This document shows positions 54,306 through 64,000 of a DNA stretch of 64,000 nucleotides, piece after piece; position 1 is the first letter of the stretch; the number at the start of each line of letters is the position of its first letter. The DNA comes from Phylloscopus collybita (taxonomy: Eukaryota; Chordata; Aves; Passeriformes; Phylloscopidae). The DNA is taken from contig JAJNNQ010000045.1 in assembly GCA_027886175.1 (NCBI GenBank), forward strand, positions 1,293,001 to 1,357,000, written 5' to 3'. Below the pieces are notes generated by a model that was given only the letters and a program-made list of their open reading frames with translations, did no database searches and was not told the origin of the DNA. The translations under genes were made by a program, and so were the position numbers.

Positions 54306-57300
54306 CAGCGCCTGTAACAAACACAGCCCAGGCCCGCAGACAATACCCTCCTTCAGCCCCCAAACTGGGATTTTTTCCCAGGAAGCTATCCATCCTGTGT
54401 GCAAAATGAGACAGCAGGCCCGTGGATGAGCACCTGTTCCTTAACCCCTGGCGTGCCCTGAGTGCTTCCTCCTCCTTGGAGAAGGAGACACTGAGAGCTT
54501 TGCTGCTCTCACCCTGCAAGCTGGGCTCACCGTGGCTCACCGAGAGCAACAAACGCAGGAAAATCCATCTGCAGCTCGGCCATCCCACAGGCAGCCTGCT
54601 CCCCAAAGACTCCCAGGATAACGCTGCTGCCACCACCTCAATTCTGCATTAAGAGCAGACTAAACCTAATTTTCAGACTCAAAAAGTCTGGCAACTTTAA
54701 ATAGATTTTTTGTGGAATTAGACCAAAAGCTTCAAAATATTTTCATCCCCCTTTTTATGTGCCTTTTTGTAATGCAGGGACATGTTTGCAGGAGTTATCT
54801 GCAGTCATGAATCTTACTTAGTAAAAATGAATGCTAGCATTCATACATCATCATCACTTCAGAAAGAGAGATTAAGGAAAACACCATCTATCTTTGCCTC
54901 CAAAAGTAAAAATCACAGGATTTAACCCAACTAGTGCTGCTCCTGGAAATGACTCTAGCTGGCTAGAACTCAGAATTCTCCAGCTGCCTTTGTTCTCAGA
55001 AACAACTGAACCACTTCACAGAGACTCTTCTGAATCAGTCAGAAAACACACAGCATGAAAAACCTCAGCTAAAACTGCTACAGCTTGAGAAAAAGCCATT
55101 TTAAGAGTATCACAGTGCTAAGTGTTGAGCAGTTACTCTGTGACTTTCTGATCATGGGTATCTGCCACTTTTCAGATAGAAAAACGTGATTAGACTCCTT
55201 TTTAAACCACCAACACAGACCAAAACCCCCTCAGTTTTACTGCACTTCCCTGGCTTCTTTTTCAACATAACACCTATCCACTAGGAAATATCACATATGC
55301 AATGAATTAGACCACAGGCCTTTCATCTCCAACTGCTTTGAAATGTCACTTAGTAAACCCAGTAGAGTTTGTTTTCCCAATGAAGAAAGATTTCTCCACT
55401 AAATCTTCACATTGGGAATGTACCATGTGGTTTACATTTTCTGTTCTTCAAAACAGCCTCCCAAAAGCTCACACTGTTTGATTTCATTTTCAGTTAAGAG
55501 GAGCTAAAACCTGAAATGTGGTGAGACAAAAATTATAAAAGGGAGGTTGAGGTGGGGGGGAGTATATTCACCCTGTACTTATGGAAAGTGTATTTACTTT
55601 TGTGCCGTTTTAGTAAATTTCAATATAAACCCAAGTGTATTTCTTCAATAACAAACTGAAATTTAACATAAGCAGAGATTAGTAACTCCCAGCTTGTTTT
55701 CTAAGAAGGTTGGATAGCTTATTAGAGTAGTATCTGGATAACCAAAAGCACAAAACAGAGCACAGGTAGCAGAAAAGAGAGTTTTTCACTCCCATTTGAT
55801 GCCCAGAAACACAAACTTACTCTGCAGATGGAAGAAAGGTCCTTTGGGAGTCAAAACATCCCATCAATGTGAATTATCCTCTGGAAGCATTCCTTACTCT
55901 TCTGTGATCATTGGAGCAGAGAGTTGTTTAGGATCTTAACTTTATCTGGAAGCCTGTGCAAATGGGATGAATTCCCAAAAAGTGCTGGCCACTTACCACC
56001 CCCGTGCTCACTGAAAATTAATTTTGTGGAATCAAGCTCACCTGTGATTGCAGCGCTGTCATTATCAGCACTTGTGCAAGGTTCAATTGCTCCCACCAGT
56101 CCAAGGTACAGAAAACAGCTCCTCTAAAGCAGATGTCTACATTTGGTAACTCAAATCCCCCTCCTGAACAAAAGCCACTCACTTGATCACCAGGAAGAGT
56201 AACTTGAGCCATTAAAATTGACAGCCAAAACTGAGTTTAAGGCCCAATTGCCAGTGAGAACCAGAACACCCAAACTCTAGAGTCCACTGATGGACTTTAT
56301 TATTTGATAAAGCCATAGATGCAATGGGTAACTGCTGTGCTGATAAAACTCCAGAGCAACATTCCACCAAAACTGAGCTTCCCTCTGCACCCAGAACTGT
56401 GCAAGGCTACTGCACCACTCAGGGCAAGGAAAATTCTGGTTACATTTTATTTCTTTAGAGGTGAAAACCAAATAAGTAATCAAAGATAAACACATTTAAA
56501 ATGCCCCTACTTGTAATAGCAAAATAATTTGCATTAAATGCCCTTTAATAAGCTGAGCAAATGGACTCAGATTAATTGTTTCAAACATCCTCTCATGAAG
56601 GATACTGAAATAGTTCTATTTGAACTGCACTTATCACTTATAAAGAGAATAATTATCATGAAAATAGAGAAATTTTCAAAATCACTTCAACTCTGACACA
56701 GTCTAGCAGTGCCAAATTATACCTGGCATGCTGAACTTCCCCCTCTTCCAACAAAGGAATATATAAATGCTGGGGGGGGATCATCCTAAACTATTATCTG
56801 TCTGTGAGTAAGACTATGAATGTCTGACACATCACATCCAGTTTTGTTCACTGGCAGGGAAATTGCATGGAAAACAAGGTGGGCTGAAGGCATTTTACCA
56901 AGCAACCATGACTTGTTAGATAAATAAACTCTGTCAGCCAACAGCTTATGCCAGTGTCTTGGCAGGTCTGCATGTACAGGTTCTAACACTAAAAGCTCAT
57001 CTTTAACTTTAGGCAAGTCAACAGTCATAAATTAATGAACAAGGAAGAGTCAAGAGAAATTAATAAGCCCTGGAGACCCACAGCTCCAATCTGACACACC
57101 CTTATTAAAGGAAAAAAAGAAGAGAGGAGGTGCAAGAGGCACAAAGTGCAAAGAAAAGGTCAGAACATTGCTAAAGTCTAAACAGGTTTGGAAGCAGTGT
57201 TGAATTGATTTGCTCTATAGAGCTGAGAGATGCATTTCAGGGTCTAGATGAGGATGCAAATTTTAGAGACACTCAGGACTGTGGATTCAATTCCAATTCA

Positions 57301-60300
57301 CACACCTCAGCAACTGACAAAGGTGGATCCTTCTCCTCTTCTCAAAACAAAAACAAACCAATGTAAGTTCTGTTCAAAGGAACCATTTGCATTTTGTGAC
57401 TTTCCTGAACGATATTGCCTAAAGGCATGATTTTTTTACCTCAAACCAGTTCTGACATGACTGCACTACAGGATCATGTTTAAATGTCATCTGATGATTC
57501 CTATTAAAGTGCCACAGTTTCATCGCCACAGCTAATTTAATTCTAAATGAATTTTCAAAACCAAGACTAAAGTTCAATGGAAGCCTGAAGCTTTGAGGAC
57601 TTGTGAAGCTTTGAGCCTGAACTACAGCGATATCCAACTTTAATCCGTGAAATAGCCAGGGCAACACACGAATCCCTGGTGCTTTGAATAAGGGTATAAT
57701 GCAATAAAGACCTTCCAGATGGACCTTGCACCACAGGTTGTTTCCACATTTGTCTTTCAAGACCAGTCAGCGCCACCCTTTTATCTCCAGACCGCTCAGG
57801 ACACTCCAAAGGAAAAAGGAGAATATTCTAATTCCATTATGTCACATACAATTGGAAAAAATTTCCTTTTACCAGCTCGCTGACATTCCAAAAGCACAAC
57901 ACATCAGCTTATGGAATCAATATGAAAATATAACTAACGGGTACCTGCAGTGAATTGTTGAGCACTATCATGTGATCCTGACCTTTTATCAGAGTGGGGT
58001 TATCCCTCAGTAAAAATGAAACACCAATAATTCATCGTACTCCCAAATCAGTTGCAGGTACTATTGTAAAAAGAGCTTGCAATTTACCCCAAAGTAAAAA
58101 AAAAAAATTTTTCCTATCCACATGATTATAACAAAAACGTAATCAAGTCATTTCCATTTTACAGATGAACAAATGAAATCTGACAGGTTACCTCAGCATT
58201 CACATCTGCACATACAGCTGGGCAGAGAATTAGAGAAAATAGGCAACACCACTTAAAATTCCTTGCTCTTCCCTTTTCTCACTGTGATGGAACGACAAGG
58301 GAGCATGTTCAACACATACACATGGGAAGAGAGTTCCCTATTTCTGAACTCCTTTAATAGATTTCTTTCTGGAATTATCAAGGGTATAATTATGAAAAAG
58401 AGAAGCACAAAGGCATTTGATACAGTATGAGCTCAGTAACATCTGTCATAAAACACTGTCTTTTTGAGCACCCACAAAAGATGGAAAATACAGCAATTAG
58501 TCACTCTGCCAAATAAAACAACTTATTTTAATAGTAAAAATAAGGCCATCTAAAAGACAAAGATTTGAAGACACAGCAGGACAGACATGAGAGACCAGTC
58601 AAGAAGGATCACAAGCTCATGCAGTGTCACATCAGCTTTTCCAGGAGGCAGAGGCTTTACACTCAGGTTAGGCAGGTGCAGCTCTCCTTGGCTACTGGTG
58701 CCAAAACCTGGCACATACAAAGTCATCCAACAAACATTTCCTAGCACAGACACTGCCCAGAAAACGTGGGGCCTTTTCTCGTTGTAGCATCCCTATGCTG
58801 TCTGAGTCTGGCCTAAATCCCAAATTACAGCCGGGCACAAAGAGAAGCATCTTTTCCACCTAAACAGCTCAATGCTGCACACCTGGAGCCATGAAACATC
58901 ATCAGATTTCACATCCCACCAAAAGAGCAGAGATGGAGGAAGCCTAGATTAAACTGATCATTACAAACGTGGGAATGCAAGGAATAACAACAAAGTGTAC
59001 TATGAATGGTGACAAAGCTGTAATACAAATTGACACGCTATAAGATTTCACATAAATCTGTAGCAAAAGTGAAACCCTCATGAGTTTTTGGGATATTATT
59101 CACAAGTAGGTAACCACCCCTCACTAAGGGGCATCCAGATTCAATCTCCCTTTTCCCCCATGTTCTGATCAGTGAAGATTAACAGGTATTGAGAAGTCAA
59201 TATTATATTAACTTCCCCACAGTAGTTATTTATTCTATTTGCTACTCTTTATTTCATGCCAGCAGAGTGGAAGGTCATTTGATTCTACGGTGCAAAAATC
59301 AAACATTCTGGCTGTTCCCAGAGAGATATGAAATTAGAAAGTAGAAAAAATCCACCACTTCAAGTCGTGAAAAAACGATTTGAAAGAATAAAGATGGATA
59401 AGGTATAATTACTGTCTGCAGCAGCACACCCACAGCACCAGCCCAACAACAGCTGGAAATGTGTGTGGATCAAACACTTTACAGCAAATGCAGGCACTGG
59501 TCAGGCCCCAGTCTCCAAACAAGTCTGCTGGCATTGTACAGTGACTGACAGGCTAGTTCAGCTGCAGACAGCAGCAATTAAAATCAGTAATTAAATCACA
59601 AAGCAGGAGGGCCTGACTCCATGTCCACCTGAGGGAGGAGGTTCCACCTGGTGACAGGGGGCACTGGAGCAGGAGACACCACAGAAGGTCTGTGCCCAGC
59701 TGTCCAGCTCTGCTTCTCCTCCCTCCCTGCTCCAGCAGAGCATCCTGGAGGCACAGAGCATGGAGGGCACAAGGATGGACACTGCCCCTGCCACAGCTCC
59801 CAGGCTCTGCCCAGGTCAGACTCCTGCACAGAACACCTGGAACTGCCAGGAGGGCAGAGCTCGCCCTGGTAGGGGCCCAGTGCACGGCAATCCCCAAAGG
59901 TTTGAGCTCTAAGGACACATCCACTCTTTCCCTGTCATAAGCAAAATTATCCTCTCAAATGTTGCTAACTTGACATCCCATCAAATCACTCAAGCACTGT
60001 TTCCTCAGCAATCTCCCAGGTCTCCTCCTGGCTTGGCTCATCGGGGTATCAGTGCTTCTCAAACAAGAGGTCAGCAACTATTTCTAAACAAAGGAAAACC
60101 CAGAGTTTCTATCCCCTGCCCCCCTCCATGAGCTCTGCTCTTGTAAACCACTGAATTCTTGGCTGAAGTTCTGGAAAAGAAAAAAAAAAATTATTCAATC
60201 TGAGGCAGATGCTTGGCACGGAGTACTTTAGCTGAAACAGTTAATGGTTGGGGAATTTATAAGAAACTAAACCCAAGCTCTCCTAATGACAACTCTAATA

Positions 60301-63300
60301 CGAAGTGGTGCTACCAACCTGTTTGAAATAAAAGTGCAAGAAACTCAGGGTCTGGGGCCTTCTTTGGTTTGTTGTGGGGGTGGGGGTGGTGTGTGTTTGG
60401 TTTGAGCATAGGGAAATAGTTTTATCTTAAGCATCAAAAAGCACATTCTACCTGCATGAGGAAATGGCAGTATATTAATGTAAGCCTCACCTTTATTTGT
60501 TCAACATGATACAGAACCAGCAAAATGAGAAAAAACTCCACCTGATACAGAAATCAAAGCTGCATCGTTCACAGAGTGCCTCTCATGTTCTCTAACCTCT
60601 CAGTGTTTAATATCCTGCAGTGGATATATGATGTAAGCAACCCCCAGAACAATCCCTTTTTTTTCCTGGAGTGTCCCAGGGATAAATTAAAGCCATACCA
60701 CTGCAACTGCTGCGTTGCAGGACCCAGCTCAGCTCTTCTCTCCCTCCCCCCTTCTTGCTTATTCAAGCTGTAAGTTGATCCCAAGGTGATACAAACTCAC
60801 CCTTTATTTAAAAAAATAATAAAAAAGTGTATTTTCTGTGCTTTATCTCCCCTGAGGCAGTTTCCAGAGGAATTAGAGGCACGCCAGGGTTGGCACAACA
60901 AGAGGGTAGCTCAGTTTGGGAGAGGGCAGAAACCTGGCAGCATCAATTTCCATTGGCTCAAGCTGGTAAGGAACAGCACCCTCGGGCAATACAACTGGTT
61001 AGAAAATGGAATTTCACAAGGACACAAACCAACACTTCAAAAGTTAACTTTCACTCTTAATCAGATGGAAAAATTAAATGGTTACATAAAGTTGCAATGC
61101 TTTTCAGAAGTCGTTTGGAATGACAAATCTTTTCATCGCAGTTAACAGTTCATTTTTGTAACAGCAATACAATATTACAGGAAAACAATAGAATATCTGT
61201 CAGTTTGTATCTGAACACATCTACTTGAAGTCAAAATGGTCCCTTTATGTGAAATAGTTCACCAAAAATAGAGAAATCATCTAAATAAATTTGGGATGCA
61301 AGCTCAATTTTAAAAGCAAATTGTCTTGTAAATCATATCAGTTTCAAAAATATTTTCAATTGAAGAGCTGCCCAGCTGAAAAATAGTACCAAGCAGTACA
61401 ATGCAGCAGTTAGCTGAGTAATAAAACTTTAAACATATTGGTGGGGATATTTCAACATCTACACCCTGGGACTGCCTGCTGCAGTTAATGAGCAGAACCC
61501 AGTGGTGCAACCCCTCTGTTGCATCAGCATCAGGGGACAGCAGCTTTCCCTTTATTTACTTAAGGTTTCCTCTTTGGGCACAGAAAATCTCATTTTTAAA
61601 TGTACTCAGGAAACAATTAAGTCCTTTTTTTCTGTCCAAAAGCATAACCTCATTTCAAAGTTTATTTCTGGGGTTTTTTTTCATAAATAAGCAACTCTCT
61701 CAAACTTTACCTTCTTAGTTACCTTCAAAGTCTTCACATAAATGTCAAATTCCTAACCACTGTTCTGGGGCTTAGTGCTGGCTTCATGGTATTGGAAAGG
61801 GCAAGTCACAGCAGGGTGGTGATCTTACAGAGAAATACACAACTAAAAGCACCAAACACAGAAATTCTGGCAACAGCCATTAATGTAATTATGATAAAAA
61901 TATTTTGAATTTCACACTGTGCTTCTACAAAATTATAGAAACTTTACAACATCTGGAGAATACTAAAAATAGGATGTGAGAAGGAATGATCAACAAAAAA
62001 AGACGTTTGACCTTACTTATGACTCTTGTAACCCCAGTGGATGGCAAAATCAGGTTGAATTCTTGCAGCAGGGTACAATAAAAGTGCCCAAATCAGTGGA
62101 CTCGTGTGGCTGCTCACATCTGTCGAGCTGCTAAAACTGCACAGTTGTAAGAGGAGGCTTTGGCTAATTATAGTGGCACTACAACTAGCATGATCTCTGT
62201 TATTCAAGCAAAAAAAGTGCCAGAAAAGGCTGTCTCCAAGCACAAAGTTACTGACCCAAGATGTCAGTGCTGCAGTTGGAAGACATTAGCACATTTCTTA
62301 AGTGTAGTGGCAAAGAACCACTTAGTCCCCATGTACTTCCTTAACGAAAAGTTCACTTAATTGACCGGGGCTGCAAAGCTGCCAGTAATTTTAGTGATGG
62401 GGATGACACTTTGTTTATGGAATCCAAGCTCTACAGATTAATATGCTTTAGACTAGCAAGGTAAATAGAAGAGTACACTCACTGGGTCATTTCACTAGAT
62501 ACAGCTGAAAAGAAAAATGCTGACCTGAGGCTGTGTATTGACCCAAAAAAATGTGAACAAATAGATAAAGAGAGAGTATTTCCATTTGCTAACTAAAACA
62601 CAGGCACTGCTGGGCTGAAATTCTTTCCAAAGCGAGATGCATCCGCAGGCTTTTACCAGATACCTCTAAGTGAGGAGACTGCAGAAGCTATGAACTTTCA
62701 ATGCACCATTTGTCCGTCCCTGTTTCAAAGGGGTCACATCTGTCACTAGAGCCTGAGCCAGTCCACAGAACACAAAACAGTACAACTGCTTGAAGAGCTG
62801 AACACTGTGAAACTGTTTTGCCAGGGTACTGAGTCTGTAAGGAAGGCTGAATAAAATATAAAGGACTCGGGCCTCTAAGAGCAAGTCAGGACAAGACTTT
62901 GAACTCGACAAAAACAACTTTTCTGGCCAGAAAGTTATTGCTAATGACTGTGAAGGACAGGAAAGTCAATTTTCAGCCACATACCTTAAGCTAACACCTT
63001 ACAGCATCCCAAAATATTCCCTGCATTTTTATCACTGGAGTGTTTCGATACTAAACAAAAACTCCCACTGGACAAGGTGGCCAAACCAGGGTCAAGTCTT
63101 CCACTGAAGTGGCAATCGCAGTGGATAAGAGACAGAGGGAAAGAGAAAAATGATTGACAGAAACAGCAAGGCAGTGGTAATCCTGCCAGCAGAGACCAGG
63201 TACAACTCCTGCTAACAGCCTTCCTCACACTAAACCCGCTCCTCTTTGGAATCAGCCCTCCCTGCTGCACAGCACATGTCTCCACCAAACTGATGCACAG

Positions 63301-64000
63301 GTATGACTGGAAGTCACACACAACGTGCATTTGCTTTCCCTCACATTTACCTTTCCAACATCCCTATTAGATGGTTTTCCATCACTGCCCTTAAGTTCCC
63401 TCAACTTGTTGCCATTTTACATCTTTTACCATAATATGCTTTTTGTGTCTCTGGGAATAGCTGGGACACATCTAGTGGAGCCTGCCAGATATGAACCACT
63501 GCCAAAATCTCACTGTGGCGGCACACACTTGCATGCAAAGAAAAAGTTTTCCCTGGAGAAAAGTGGGATTCTGCACAAGAAATCTCTGACACCTCTTTAA
63601 TGGCATGAGCACACCCTGAAGATTGCAGGCTTTAATTTACTTATTTGTCACTTAACTGTCTTAGACACAACCTTAACCACACCTGGGAACAAAAGCCCTG
63701 CAAGATTTACTGCAGAGGGGCATTACCTTGAAAAATCTAACCAGGAAGGTTTGCATTCCAATGCTTTTGGCAAATTTGCCATCATTCACAGAATTTCTTG
63801 CTACTCCTTACACGCCACCTTTTCAGTAGTGCTGAACTTGTGCTTTGTCATTAGAGTTTAAAAACATGGAACTAAATCTCAATTCACAATAAAACCCCAG
63901 CCCTTCATCCCAATGAACAGAATTTGTCCATACTTACTAATATTTGGCCATTTAAGAAAACATAACATTGTGCTATTTAGTACTTCACTTCACACAGATA
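54306..64000 (-). other. Intron sequence to the end of the window, no gene seen
   Basis: About 9.7 kb of noncoding sequence. Minor features are a G8 run near 56771, a G/T-rich patch at about 60374-60400, and a GC-richer, CpG-poor stretch at about 59590-59890 with overlapping open frames on both strands (at most 123 codons). None resembles a TMEM132 first exon with a signal peptide. No further LTR was recognised. Confidence 0.55.

Overview
This window looks like vertebrate, most likely avian, nuclear DNA. It is a gene desert of AT-leaning, mostly CpG-depleted sequence, with microsatellites, one 57-bp minisatellite and four LTR-like retroviral remnants. It holds a single convincing protein-coding exon. 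There is no sign of bacterial, phage or organelle gene organisation, and most open frames are short and random. The bird (possibly songbird) assignment is inference: it rests on the general look of the LTRs and on a TMEM132C exon that is close to, but diverged from, the human protein as I remember it.

The exon is on the minus strand at 11230-12118 (889 bp). It encodes about 297 residues of the extracellular N-terminal part of a TMEM132-family type I membrane protein, best matched to TMEM132C. Both splice sites are visible: a pyrimidine-rich acceptor with a good branch-point candidate at 12119-12143, and a CAG|GTAAGG-type donor at 11224-11229. Transcription therefore runs right to left. On that reading, 12119-64000 is part of intron 1 (at least 51.9 kb here) and 1-11229 is part of intron 2 (at least 11.2 kb here). 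I found neither exon 1 (signal peptide) nor exon 3 in the window, which fits the very large first introns of this family.

Left part (1-11229): ordinary intron sequence, then a CpG-enriched block at 4190-5045 split by a minus-strand LTR at 4470-4759, an AT-rich tandem repeat at 5046-5700 with three copies of a 50-60 bp GC-containing core, and a 57-bp x 4 minisatellite at 8429-8655.

Right part (12119-64000): intron with an (ATT)n tract at 15427-15484, a long but unrecognised open frame at 18513-19355, a 23-bp poly(A) tract at 31212-31234, a small array at 37229-37320 and a CpG-enriched block at 38880-39400. Three more LTR-like units follow: 42353-42789 (minus), 50331-50667 (plus) and 53557-54300 (plus). 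The last has 5-bp target-site duplications and inverted termini, so it is a clear solo LTR.

I did not find an undescribed multi-gene system here. The most useful leads are the LTR inside the CpG-rich block, the second CpG-rich block in intron 1, and an extra cysteine at the start of the mature TMEM132C-like protein.
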